A stretch of DNA of 22,410 nt from Pseudomonadota bacterium (GTDB taxonomy: Bacteria > Pseudomonadota > Gammaproteobacteria > Burkholderiales > Burkholderiaceae_D). Location: positions 1 through 22,410 of the forward strand of contig JAEZVM010000433.1 in the NCBI GenBank assembly GCA_023420795.1, given 5' to 3'. Below are positions 16,347-22,410 of this stretch, piece by piece (the stretch's first letter is position 1; each line of letters starts with the position of its first letter). The notes under the pieces were generated by a model. It saw only the letters and a program-made list of their open reading frames with translations, was not told where the DNA came from and searched no databases. The position numbers were made by a program, and so were the translations under genes.

Positions 16347-16666
16347 GATTACACCACTTGAGGAAGCTTGATCAATTTCCTACATTGCTCGGGGGATGGT
16401 GATGAAATCACTCGTGCTAGCGGCGCGGTAGGTTTGTTCGAAGCGCCGAGTTTTCCTTTCCATGTGGCGGGCAGCACTGGCATAGGCAGCAACCGTTCCT
16501 TTGTGATTGTTAAGCGGCGTTCATATCTAGGATTGGAGGGCAAGTGACCACACAGACAATCGACTGCTTTTCTGTTTTGCATTCTGCTCAATCCGGAAAT
16601 TCAGATGCATTCGGTTGCGGCAATGTGCTGCGCCGCCGTCGATATAACTCTACCTAGCGACCGACG

Positions 16667-16691
16667 AAAAAATAAGTACGAAATTTCGATG
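16667..16691 (-). repeat. Repeated leader element, copy A (upstream of initiating transferase)
   Basis: This 25-base stretch with A6, TAAGTA and a GAAATTTC core is identical at 24 of 25 positions to 19479-19503, upstream of wzc. In this copy the core is extended to the palindrome CGAAATTTCG. Exactly 31 bases further along the plus strand a T7 tract (16723-16729) follows, at the same spacing as in copy B. Likely a shared operator or promoter component; the binding factor is unknown. Confidence 0.7.
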
Positions 16692-16695
16692 TGTT

Positions 16696-16713
16696 ATCCG
16701 CGAGCTCGCGGAT
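16696..16713. repeat. Perfect 18-base palindrome between repeat element A and the T7 tract
   Basis: ATCCGCGAG followed directly by its reverse complement CTCGCGGAT. A perfect palindrome with no spacer points to a homodimeric DNA-binding protein. The minus-strand TTGAAA just upstream (16717-16712) could serve as a -35 box, with the palindrome filling a 17-base spacer, but the hexamer then found (AACACA) is a poor -10. Confidence 0.5.
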
Positions 16714-17014
16714 TTCAATTCGTTTTTTTCATCGTTCTTTTGATGAGCAGATCAGGTGTCATACTCTTTGTCTGCTTTCGGTTGTTCCAATGCATGGAGA
16801 CGCACTCACCTTCCGCCAAGATAGGTGATCACCATATTGAAAAGACATTGAATCTGCTGCGATAAACGAGGCGCACCAGGGGTAAGAGATGGCCATAACG
16901 TGGAGCATGAGCGATTCTCGTAGCGGCACAGGCATTGAACCGGCCCGTGCGGTTTGAGCACCGCCCAAGCGCGGTGGCATGTAGTAGCTTGCGAAGTCTA
17001 TTGACGCAAGAATT

Positions 17015-17036
17015 CCGGCCGTCGCTTGACGGCCGG
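17015..17036 (-). terminator. Hairpin terminator of wzc
   Basis: CCGGCCGTC and GACGGCCGG form a perfect 9-base GC-rich stem around the loop GCTT. It begins 28 bases after the wzc stop codon. On the minus strand AATTCTTG follows, a weak T-rich tract. It suggests that wzc is a separate unit from the genes further downstream. Confidence 0.7.
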
Positions 17037-17064
17037 GCTTGAAGAAAGATGTACGTCGCGAGTC

Positions 17065-19296
17065 TTATCGTTTTTCTTCGGCCATCACGTATGCATATTT
17101 TCCGTAGTACTCGGCATAGCGATAACGAGCGGAACGCTGTTTCGAGTCGTTGAATATCACGCCTGTTATCTTGTGCCCTGCCTGATTGAAGCGCTTGACT
17201 GTCTCTTCCACCTCATCCGCAGTACTGATCCCGCCGCGAACGACATTGAAGATCGCTCCTGCGTGGGATGCCACCACCAGTGCATCGGATACCGGAAGAA
17301 CCGGCGCAGTATCGAGCAGGATGTAGTCGTAACGCGATGACAGAAGCTCGAGCAGCTTCCCGAAATTTTCATGTGCGAGCAACTCTGCCGGCTTGCGCGG
17401 CAGCGTGCCGGTCGAGAGGAAATCGACATTCTCTGCGACGCCCTTCTGGATTGCCTGACCGTACAGCACCTTCCCGGTAATGACATCCGACAGGCCGGTT
17501 TTCCTGTCCAGACCGAAGTAACGGTGCAGATAACCGGAGCGAAGGTCGCCGTCAATCAGCAGCACCTTCTTTCCTGCAGATGCAAGAACGGCTGCGAAAT
17601 TCGCCGAGACGAAAGACTTGCCAACCGATGGCGTTGGTCCGGAAATCATGACGATGTTGTTTTTCGCTTCGAGCATCGCGAACTGCAAGGAGGTCCGGAA
17701 CCGGCGCAGGCTTTCTATCGTGCCGTCCGAAGGCGCGTCGAGGGGCAGCATTGCAGACACCTTCTTGTTGCTCTGAATCTGTGCGTTCAGCTGCTCCTGG
17801 TTGGAGCTGTGCGGTATCGTGGCAGCTATCGGGAGACCTAGCAGCTGCTCGATTTCCTTCGGCTCGTCGATTCGGCCGTAAACAAGCTTGCGCAGGAATG
17901 CGGCAATGATGCCGAGGGCAACGCCGATGATGCCGGCAAGAGCCACAACTAACGTGCGCTTGGGTTTGACGGGCTTGTTCGGCACTACCGCCTTGTCGAG
18001 CAGGCGCACTGTTCCTATCTTGCTTTCCGTCGCAAGGCGCAGCTGCTGTGCCGACCCGAGCAGAGTCGTATAGAGATCCGTATTAATTTTGACATCGCGG
18101 CTCAGGCGCAGTACGTTCTGTTCGACATCGGGAAGCTTCCTGATTTTTGAATCGACGCTGGCGATCTCGTTCTTGAGTTCCTGCATCTGCTGATCAATCG
18201 TCCGCACCGACGGATGCTCGCTCTGGAATCGAGAGAGCAGCTCTTCCTTGCGCTGCTTCAGTTCGACCATTCTGGTCTGTGCATGTAGCGACTGCTGCAG
18301 CACAGTCTTCGCTTCCTCGCCGAGATCCACCGTGCCGCGGCTGTTGCGCAGCTGGTTGTAGCTGTTTTCGGCACGCTCCAGCTCCTTCTTCAATTGCGGT
18401 AATTGCGTGTTGAGGAAGGCAAGTGTCTTTTCCGCTTCTTCGGACCGGTAACCGACGTTCTGGCGAATGTATTCACGGCCGACTTCATTCAGGATGTTGC
18501 TGACCTGAGTGGGATTCGGCCCTTCGAGCGTGACGTCGATGATGCCCGATTGCTTGCCCTTTTCGGTGATGTTCAGCTCATCCTGCAGTCGCTCGATAGT
18601 TTCGAGGCGCGGCTTCCTGACCAGCGAAAACTGCGCGCCGGGCTTGGCTGCAAGCTGATCGATGTGCAGATCGATCGCACCGCCTTCCGTCTGGGCGGTG
18701 AGCGATTCTCCGACGCGTCCTCTCAATTCGAAGCCGCTTTCTTCCTCGCGCAAAACGAAGCCATTGTCCGGCTCAGCGGTAAGGGTGAAGGGTTTGCCTT
18801 CCATGGACTCCGGAACATTGAACACGGATACCTTCGCCTGCTCAGCCCCCCAGACGTAGCCGCCGTATCCGAATATGCCCGCTTCCATGATCTGCTTGTT
18901 TTGCCGCGCGATCCATTTTCCAATCAGCGGAAAATACTTCGGCTCGACGGTGATATAGAAGAGTCCCCTGTCGATCGCGCTCGCCACCACGGCTCTCGAT
19001 CTGATGACCTCCATTTCGGCTGCGACTGCGGTCTTGATATCGGTCCCTGCATCATCGTTGCTCAGATCGCCTGGGATATTCTTAAGTCGCCCGGCACTCC
19101 CCTCCACCTTGATCAGGATGTTCGCCTTGTAGATCGGCGTTGCGGTCATTGCGTATGCCAATCCAAGGAGGGTGACGATAAACGCCACACCAGCCACCAG
19201 CCAGCGGTTGTCGGAGATGAAGGACAGATACTTCCCGATATCCATCGAGCTGTCTGCTTCAATGTGGGGCTGCACTTGCTGAATAGTCTGTGCCAT
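17065..19296 (-). CDS. wzc: Chain-length regulator and tyrosine autokinase (Wzc/BceF/EpsB type), 743 aa
   Basis: Bacterial tyrosine kinase of the polysaccharide co-polymerase class 2a. A Wzz domain occupies the N-terminal two thirds: membrane segment 1 at about 29-52 (WLVAGVAFIVTLLGLAYA), a periplasmic region with long coiled-coil heptads at about 290-420, then NKPVKPKRTLVVALAGIIGV with segment 2 at about 445-464. The cytoplasmic kinase has Walker A GPTPSVGKS (about 547-556), Walker A' VLLIDGDLRSG (about 577) and Walker B YILLDTAPV (about 662). The C-terminus RSARYRYAEYYGKYAYVMA has the Tyr cluster that is trans-phosphorylated. Role: control of chain length and of export through a Wza-type channel. 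No Wza or Wzb phosphatase gene is in the window. I keep the ATG at 19296 although no ribosome binding site is evident; an alternative ATG at 19245 would still include both membrane segments. Confidence 0.95.
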   Translation of the reverse strand: MAQTIQQVQPHIEADSSMDIGKYLSFISDNRWLVAGVAFIVTLLGLAYAMTATPIYKANILIKVEGSAGRLKNIPGDLSNDDAGTDIKTAVAAEMEVIRSRAVVASAIDRGLFYITVEPKYFPLIGKWIARQNKQIMEAGIFGYGGYVWGAEQAKVSVFNVPESMEGKPFTLTAEPDNGFVLREEESGFELRGRVGESLTAQTEGGAIDLHIDQLAAKPGAQFSLVRKPRLETIERLQDELNITEKGKQSGIIDVTLEGPNPTQVSNILNEVGREYIRQNVGYRSEEAEKTLAFLNTQLPQLKKELERAENSYNQLRNSRGTVDLGEEAKTVLQQSLHAQTRMVELKQRKEELLSRFQSEHPSVRTIDQQMQELKNEIASVDSKIRKLPDVEQNVLRLSRDVKINTDLYTTLLGSAQQLRLATESKIGTVRLLDKAVVPNKPVKPKRTLVVALAGIIGVALGIIAAFLRKLVYGRIDEPKEIEQLLGLPIAATIPHSSNQEQLNAQIQSNKKVSAMLPLDAPSDGTIESLRRFRTSLQFAMLEAKNNIVMISGPTPSVGKSFVSANFAAVLASAGKKVLLIDGDLRSGYLHRYFGLDRKTGLSDVITGKVLYGQAIQKGVAENVDFLSTGTLPRKPAELLAHENFGKLLELLSSRYDYILLDTAPVLPVSDALVVASHAGAIFNVVRGGISTADEVEETVKRFNQAGHKITGVIFNDSKQRSARYRYAEYYGKYAYVMAEEKR

Positions 19297-19386
19297 CGTG
19301 TAATTGGAAAAAGGGATTACGAAATAGCGCTCGCAGTATCGATTTCAGGAGAGCACCTGATAATCGCGGCGGGCATGCCGGACAGC

Positions 19387-19410
19387 GAATGACTCAATAC
19401 GAATGATTCA
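19387..19410. repeat. Two TGANTCA-centred direct repeats in the wzc leader
   Basis: GAATGACTCA (19387-19396) and GAATGATTCA (19401-19410) differ at one base and lie 14 bases apart. Each contains a TGA-N-TCA palindrome. They are about 90 to 110 bases before the wzc start and could be a tandem binding site. Confidence 0.4.
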
Positions 19411-19452
19411 ATGATTTCTCAACCAGGTTCCGAGAAGCACTGCAACTACAAC

Positions 19453-19466
19453 GGTAATAATTTACC
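19453..19466. repeat. Interrupted palindrome in the wzc leader
   Basis: GGTAA and TTACC flank TAAT. The AT-rich centre could overlap a -10 region on the minus strand, but no matching -35 hexamer is visible. Confidence 0.3.
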
Positions 19467-19478
19467 CGTGCCACACAT

Positions 19479-19503
19479 AAAAAATAAGTATGAAATTTCG
19501 ATG
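19479..19503 (-). repeat. Repeated leader element, copy B (upstream of wzc)
   Basis: Matches 16667-16691 in 24 of 25 positions (T for C at 19491). The GAAATTTC core is intact. A T7 tract (19535-19541) follows after exactly 31 bases, as in copy A, although the 31 bases between are not similar. In place of the 18-base palindrome of copy A this copy has an inverted repeat AATCGAT/ATCGATT with a 9-base spacer. Confidence 0.7.
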
Positions 19504-19509
19504 GCAAGG

Positions 19510-19532
19510 AATCGATGAATGCTTGATCGATT
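19510..19532. repeat. Inverted repeat between element B and its T7 tract
   Basis: AATCGAT (19510-19516) and ATCGATT (19526-19532) are perfect 7-base arms separated by nine bases. It occupies the same interval as the unrelated 18-base palindrome in copy A. Confidence 0.45.
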
Positions 19533-19620
19533 GATTTTTTTGATGCAACCAAAAATTCTTCATGTCGGCTCACATACCGCAAGATGCACGAGCGCAGTAC
19601 ATAACGATGAATGAATTCTC

Positions 19621-19653
19621 CTGCCGGAGAAAACCTCCTGGCTGCTCCGGCAG
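19621..19653 (-). terminator. Hairpin behind the tyrosinase gene
   Basis: CTGCCGGAG and CTCCGGCAG form a perfect 9-base stem with a 15-base loop, starting 12 bases after the tyrosinase stop codon. There is no T-run after it on the minus strand, so it may stop or slow polymerase weakly or protect the mRNA 3' end. Confidence 0.55.
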
Positions 19654-19665
19654 GGCTGACATCAA

Positions 19666-21153
19666 TCAACGATACGGCACGTTGTCCGGCTTCGGCACAT
19701 GCGGCGCGGTATTGAACGGCGGATTGGTGGACACTTCGACTCGAATTTCCCCGATGGCGATCGTTGGACCTTTCGGCGTGTTCTGCCCGCTTGTACGCAC
19801 GAGGGACACGGTAAGCGTATCGAGGTTTGCGGATGCCACATTGGCGAGCACTTCGGTGGCTGGAAACACAAGGCGTCCGCCATGATGATGCGCGGCCGAG
19901 TTGATCTCGAATGGACCGACGGTGCCGAGGAAGTATCTCTGCTGCGCGGCAGATGCATCGCCGCTTTCCGGCAGGTTCAGATAGACGGCATAGAAATAGC
20001 CGCCCTGCCTGCCCGCGCCCAGCAGTCGCACATTGTCGAGCACAACCTGCATCGACTTGAACGCTTCTGCGGGCTGCTCGCCAACGCCGCCATTTGTGGC
20101 CACTCTCGCAGCAATGTTCTGAAGCACCTGGCTGTCCTGGGCCGGGACTTGCACCGCGACGCTCACGGAATTATCGCCAAGCGTGATCCCCGTTGCCCCA
20201 CCCACCGATCGCCTGCCGCTCCCAATGGCGCGCGGCGCCGACGCAGGGAATCCACCGAGCGGAGGACGGCGCAGCTGCCCGTTTCCACCATTCCCCTGCT
20301 GCGCCTGGACTCGTATGATGTTCGATGACTTTGCCTGCGGTGGCAGGCTGCTAGGCGGAGTCACATCGACGTAATCAGTACCGACGCGATTCGGGTGGTA
20401 GCACTGCGCGCGCGGCAGTGTCAAATTCGGCGCATACGTGAAGCTGCCTGCCCAATACGGCGATGTCACATAAGGAATGCCCTTACCGTTTGGCATCGCC
20501 CATGCATGCCACAAGCGGTCAATATTGGCATGGTGCAGATAGAAGATCGGGTCCAGCGGCGACTGCAGGTTTGCCATGGCGCCGCCGATGATGCTGTGTA
20601 CCGGATTGTGCGGTCTCGATTCGATCAGCGGTTCGAATGCATTCGTCCGCCCTCTCTCGAAGTTCCAGACCGTCGACGCGAACGGTGCAAGCGACAGCGC
20701 CCTATAGACGTTCGTATTGACGCGCTGAACATAGAGCGGATTGCCTGTGGCACGATCGGTGAACTCCGAGGGAATGGTCGGATAGCGATAGTAATCCCAG
20801 TACGGAAGCACCAGATTGTTATTGCCAGAGACGATGCGCAACTGCTGTTCGAAATAGTAGAGATAACCGCGGTGCCATGCGAGGAAATAGGCAATATCGT
20901 GCGGGCAGTAGTTCACATGAACGTTGGTCCAGTAGCGCCAGCTTGATCTGTCGGCTGCATTGGTATTGGCGCGCATGATGCGTATCGCATCGATGAATGA
21001 CGCATAGTTCGGGCTCGCCTTAAACTGCTGCCATTCCGGGCGCACCCGTATGGTGGTCTGTGCGGTGGCGAAGTGAAAGGGAGCCGACGTAAGGGCCAAT
21101 GCCGATACAGAGGTTTTGACGAACTCCCGCCTGCTTATTTGCTTGGATTGCAT
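19666..21153 (-). CDS. Tat-exported tyrosinase (type-3 copper oxidase), 495 aa
   Basis: AGGAG lies upstream of the ATG at 21153. The N-terminus has a twin-arginine signal: SRREFVKTSVSALAL, cleaved probably after FATA near residue 31, so a folded copper-loaded enzyme would be exported. The tyrosinase domain has CuA ligands His79, His85 and His94 (NVHVNYCPHD, AWHRGYLYYFE) and CuB ligands His182, His186 and His207 or His208 (RPHNPVH, DPIFYLHHANIDRLWHAW). Cys83 two residues before His85 matches the Cys-X-His pair that forms a thioether bridge in fungal tyrosinases. After residue 280 comes a Gly/Pro/Gln-rich linker and a C-terminal beta-rich domain. Family reaction: o-hydroxylation of phenols and oxidation of diphenols to quinones. 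Its own leader and 3' hairpin suggest a separate unit from the polysaccharide genes. The physiological substrate is unknown. Confidence 0.9.
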   Translation of the reverse strand: MQSKQISRREFVKTSVSALALTSAPFHFATAQTTIRVRPEWQQFKASPNYASFIDAIRIMRANTNAADRSSWRYWTNVHVNYCPHDIAYFLAWHRGYLYYFEQQLRIVSGNNNLVLPYWDYYRYPTIPSEFTDRATGNPLYVQRVNTNVYRALSLAPFASTVWNFERGRTNAFEPLIESRPHNPVHSIIGGAMANLQSPLDPIFYLHHANIDRLWHAWAMPNGKGIPYVTSPYWAGSFTYAPNLTLPRAQCYHPNRVGTDYVDVTPPSSLPPQAKSSNIIRVQAQQGNGGNGQLRRPPLGGFPASAPRAIGSGRRSVGGATGITLGDNSVSVAVQVPAQDSQVLQNIAARVATNGGVGEQPAEAFKSMQVVLDNVRLLGAGRQGGYFYAVYLNLPESGDASAAQQRYFLGTVGPFEINSAAHHHGGRLVFPATEVLANVASANLDTLTVSLVRTSGQNTPKGPTIAIGEIRVEVSTNPPFNTAPHVPKPDNVPYR

Positions 21154-21463
21154 GGCAACTCCTGAGACGTTAACGAGCTCCGGGAACAGTGTTTATGATT
21201 ATTCGATTATTTATATCGATAGCGGCAGTCGAGGAGAAGGCCTTTCTACAGACGCTTTGACAAAAGCGAAAGACAATTTTTAGCGGCAATCTTTTGCTGG
21301 CGATCCTGGAACAAACGTCCCGGCAAGAATGACTCCAAGGCATTGAAAGCGCCCGTCATTAGATGTAATATCCGCAATCCGCATCCCACGTGCGAAACAG
21401 GCGGAACAGGCGCAAGAAGTCCTTATGAACGTGCCTGACTCTGTAAGCGCAAACCCTCACCCA
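21154..21463. promoter_or_regulatory. Divergent region between tyrosinase and tRNA-Arg
   Basis: For the tyrosinase on the minus strand there is an AT-rich stretch containing TATAAA about 70 bases before its ATG, but no good -35. For the tRNA on the plus strand, TTGAAA (21343-21348) and TAATAT (21366-21371) are separated by 17 bases, a plausible sigma-70 promoter about 85 bases upstream of the mature tRNA. Nothing else is recognised. Confidence 0.45.
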
Positions 21464-21540
21464 CTGCCCATAGCTCAGCTGGATAGAGCAACGGCCTTCT
21501 AAGCCGTAGGTCGCAGGTTCGACTCCTGCTGGGCAGGCCA
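21464..21540 (+). tRNA. tRNA-Arg (anticodon TCT)
   Basis: All arms fold. The acceptor CTGCCCA pairs with TGGGCAG; the D stem is GCTC/GAGC; the anticodon stem ACGGC/GCCGT holds the loop CTTCTAA with anticodon TCT; the T stem GCAGG/CCTGC holds TTCGACT. Discriminator G and an encoded CCA complete 77 bases. It reads arginine AGA codons. It appears intact and is not the integration target. Confidence 0.97.
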
Positions 21541-21683
21541 AACCTCCATTAGCATCTCCTTACTGCCGTTCCCATGTGAACGAACATGGAAAGCGTGGAA
21601 CCCGCCGTGTTGTGCAGCAAGCAAGCGAGCAAAAGAAATATGCAGAGATGAATGACTGCGAGAATGGATGCCGCGAATGGTTT
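21541..21683. other. Spacer between tRNA-Arg and the tRNA-Pro terminator
   Basis: No gene seen. It contains a short inverted repeat CCATGT/ACATGG near 21571-21588 and no clear terminator for the tRNA-Arg transcript; the hairpin further on may serve both directions. Confidence 0.4.
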
Positions 21684-21726
21684 TCAGAAAACAAAAAGGG
21701 CCAGTGAATGCTTTCACTGACCCTTT
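21684..21726 (-). terminator. Rho-independent terminator, originally of tRNA-Pro
   Basis: On the minus strand a 14-base-pair stem (21695-21708 with 21713-21726, loop of four) is followed by TTTTTGTTTTC. The only non-Watson-Crick position is U-G when read as minus-strand RNA but C-A when read as plus-strand RNA, so it is built for minus-strand transcripts. It begins nine bases after the CCA end of the tRNA-Pro fragment, as expected for that tRNA's native terminator. Confidence 0.85.
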
Positions 21727-21734
21727 GCTATTCC

Positions 21735-21784
21735 TGGTCGGGGCGAGACGATTCGAACGTCCTACCACCTGATCCCAAACCAAT
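21735..21784 (-). other. 3' fragment of tRNA-Pro(TGG): attachment site at the left end of an integrated element
   Basis: Read on the minus strand, about 50 bases match the 3' part of tRNA-Pro: anticodon loop TTTGGGA (TGG), 3' anticodon strand, T arm GGACG-TTCGAAT-CGTCT, acceptor 3' strand CGCCCCG and ACCA. The 5' half (acceptor CGGGGCG, D arm) is missing; similarity ends at the anticodon stem. The T stem has a G-T pair, consistent with drift. A displaced tRNA 3' end beside a tyrosine integrase is the standard signature of an att site. Because the missing 5' half should lie to the right, the element extends to the right, where an intact tRNA-Pro is expected at its far end. Confidence 0.8.
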
Positions 21785-21840
21785 TAAATTAGCATCCGAA
21801 AAAATCCAGCGAAATCCGAATGCAATGCGTTTTCCCCTTT

Positions 21841-21860
21841 ATTTTCAATGCATTGAAAAT
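21841..21860. repeat. Perfect 20-base palindrome between att site and integrase
   Basis: ATTTTCAATG is followed directly by its reverse complement. It lies about 60 bases inside the att fragment and 105 bases before the integrase start. Possible operator or recombination-accessory site. Confidence 0.6.
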
Positions 21861-21910
21861 CTTAGTTGTCCAACAGCATCCGAAGCGATACACTGCAAGC
21901 CATCGAAACC

Positions 21911-21934
21911 GTAGGGGTAAATGTAGGGGTAAAA
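21911..21934 (+). repeat. Tandem 12-base direct repeats upstream of the integrase
   Basis: GTAGGGGTAAAT and GTAGGGGTAAAA lie head to tail, differing only in the last base. Paired short direct repeats between att core and int gene suggest arm-type binding sites for the integrase N-terminal domain. They could also act in repressing int. Confidence 0.55.
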
Positions 21935-21965
21935 ACTTTCAACTCCTTCCATTTGAATACGAAAA

Positions 21966-22410
21966 ATGGCAAAAATCACGCAGAAATCGCTAGAGGCAAT
22001 TCAGGCCGATCAAACGGGCGAAACAATCCGCGACGAGGGGAATTTGGCCGGTCGTATTCGTGCCAAGTCCGATGGCGCCGTCACCGTTTCCTTTTACTAC
22101 CGCTACCGTTTTGACGGCAAACTGAAGGACTTCTCCTGCGGCACATGGCCGGGCGATAGTCTCTCGCAAATCAGGGCAAACCGAGATGCGGCCAGAATGC
22201 GAGTTGCAGAAGGCATAGACCCATCTGCGCAGAAGAAGGTCACCAAGCAGGAGGAGCGCGATGTTATTGCGGCGAAACTGGCGGAAATCGAGCGACAAAA
22301 AACCGAAAGTCTGACCGTTAAGCACATGTTCGACGCATGGCTTATCGACGGCGTGCGGCGCAAGGATGGGAATGCAGAGCTTGGACGTGCCTTCAAACTA
22401 GATGTATTGC
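21966..22410 (+). CDS. Tyrosine-recombinase integrase, P4 type, N-terminal part (cut by window end)
   Basis: The frame opens with ATG at 21966 (MAKITQKSLEAIQADQTG) and stays open to the window end, giving 148 residues. The first 85 or so match the N-terminal arm-binding domain of P4-like integrases: VSFYYRYRFDGKLKDFSCGT, SLSQIRANRDAARMRVAEGI and DPSAQKK. A helical linker follows, then the core-binding domain begins at TVKHMFDAWL. The catalytic domain with its Arg, His and Tyr residues lies outside the window. It would catalyse integration and excision at the tRNA-Pro att site next to it. No strong ribosome binding site is visible. Its orientation, away from the att fragment into the element, fits a genomic island or satellite prophage. 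Confidence 0.88.
   Translation, partial: MAKITQKSLEAIQADQTGETIRDEGNLAGRIRAKSDGAVTVSFYYRYRFDGKLKDFSCGTWPGDSLSQIRANRDAARMRVAEGIDPSAQKKVTKQEERDVIAAKLAEIERQKTESLTVKHMFDAWLIDGVRRKDGNAELGRAFKLDVL

Larger units (their letters stand above)
16347..17014 (-). promoter_or_regulatory. Long leader/promoter region of the initiating-transferase operon
   Basis: This gap of about 670 bases between the wzc terminator and the initiating transferase carries the repeated element at 16667-16691, a perfect 18-base palindrome (16696-16713) and a T7 tract (16723-16729). If transcription begins near these, the untranslated leader is about 300 bases. An in-frame 80-codon reading frame (16349-16591, minus, TTG start) lies in the leader; it resembles no family I recognise and I do not call it a gene. 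I find no second ops site and no convincing -10/-35 pair. Confidence 0.5.
19297..19620 (-). promoter_or_regulatory. wzc leader/promoter region
   Basis: In transcription order this region contains the T7 tract (19541-19535), an inverted repeat AATCGAT/ATCGATT (19510-19532), the repeated element copy B (19503-19479), an interrupted palindrome GGTAA-TAAT-TTACC (19453-19466), and two direct repeats with TGANTCA centres (19387-19410). No ops site is seen. A TGGCACG at 19473-19467 on the minus strand lacks the matching GC of a sigma-54 promoter. A 91-codon frame on the minus strand (19394-19669) runs through the tyrosinase terminator and has no family features. Confidence 0.5.

Noticed and set aside
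16410..16435. Possible second ops-like sequence (GGCGCGGTAGG on the plus strand; CGCCGCTAGCACG on the minus strand)
   Set aside because: Neither keeps the GGCGGTAG core, and the closer one is on the non-transcribed side.
16349..16591. 80-codon minus-strand frame just before the initiating transferase
   Set aside because: Starts with TTG, resembles no known family and has unconvincing composition; it could at most be a leader peptide, which the sequence does not show.
18403..19392. Plus-strand open frame (329 codons) opposite wzc
   Set aside because: Antisense to the conserved Wzz domain, without recognisable motif or ribosome binding site.
19459..19473. TGGCACG in the wzc leader as a sigma-54 promoter
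   Set aside because: The -24 part matches, but at the required distance AATT stands in place of the TTGC of the -12 element.
21359..21541. Minus-strand frame with an N-terminus resembling many database entries, over tRNA-Arg
   Set aside because: It is the reverse translation of a tRNA gene, a well-known annotation artefact; the same holds for the plus-strand frame at 21708-21914 over the tRNA-Pro fragment.
22090..22110. GCGGTAG-like bases in the integrase gene
   Set aside because: Chance occurrence within codons for Tyr-Arg-Tyr-Arg; no flanking JUMPstart context.
1..22410. CRISPR array, toxin-antitoxin pair or insertion sequence
   Set aside because: No regularly spaced repeats, no transposase and no small paired genes were found; the only mobile-element gene is the integrase at the right edge.

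Overview
The window is a chromosomal polysaccharide biosynthesis locus of a Gram-negative proteobacterium. The family similarities (WbpP/TviB pair, RfaH-like antiterminator, BceF/Wzc-like tyrosine kinase) and the base composition suggest a betaproteobacterium of the order Burkholderiales. That placement is an inference; no 16S or other marker gene is present.

Layout. Nearly everything from 1 to 21153 reads on the minus strand, so transcription runs from high to low coordinates. From the right: a Tat-exported tyrosinase (19666-21153) ends in a hairpin. A Wzz/Wzc-type chain-length regulator and tyrosine kinase (17065-19296) has its own leader and terminator. After a 718-base gap comes the main block: an initiating undecaprenyl-phosphate sugar transferase (15183-16346), translationally coupled to an RfaH/NusG-like antiterminator (14677-15186), then a leader carrying a perfect ops/JUMPstart element (14555-14567). 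Downstream of ops follow a UDP-HexNAc dehydrogenase, a WbpP epimerase, a VioA-type aminotransferase, a divergent PLP-fold protein, flippase Wzx, a GT2, polymerase Wzy, two GT4s, an asparagine-synthase-like protein, a sugar N-formyltransferase and a GT4 cut by the window start.

How the genes fit together. The set predicts a Wzx/Wzy-dependent polymer. WbpP and the TviB-like dehydrogenase would make UDP-GalNAcA; the asparagine-synthase-like enzyme could amidate the uronic acid; VioA and the formyltransferase would make a 4-formamido-4,6-dideoxyhexose. The same enzyme classes occur in O-antigen loci for GalNAcA-amide plus Qui4NFm, as in Francisella. The asparagine-synthase-like protein here lacks the N-terminal catalytic Cys, so its amine donor is open. 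No Wza, Wzb, dTDP-glucose synthase or dehydratase is in the window; those must be elsewhere.

Regulation. An antiterminator gene sits directly upstream of an ops site. The leaders of wzc and of the initiating transferase share a 24/25 identical element and a T7 tract at identical spacing, so the two units are probably co-regulated.

Right edge. An intact tRNA-Arg(TCT) gene (21464-21540, plus strand) is followed by the native terminator and 3' part of a tRNA-Pro(TGG) gene (minus strand, ending 21735). Then come a 20-base palindrome, two 12-base direct repeats and the start of a P4-type tyrosine integrase (from 21966). This is the left boundary of an integrated element that continues beyond the window.
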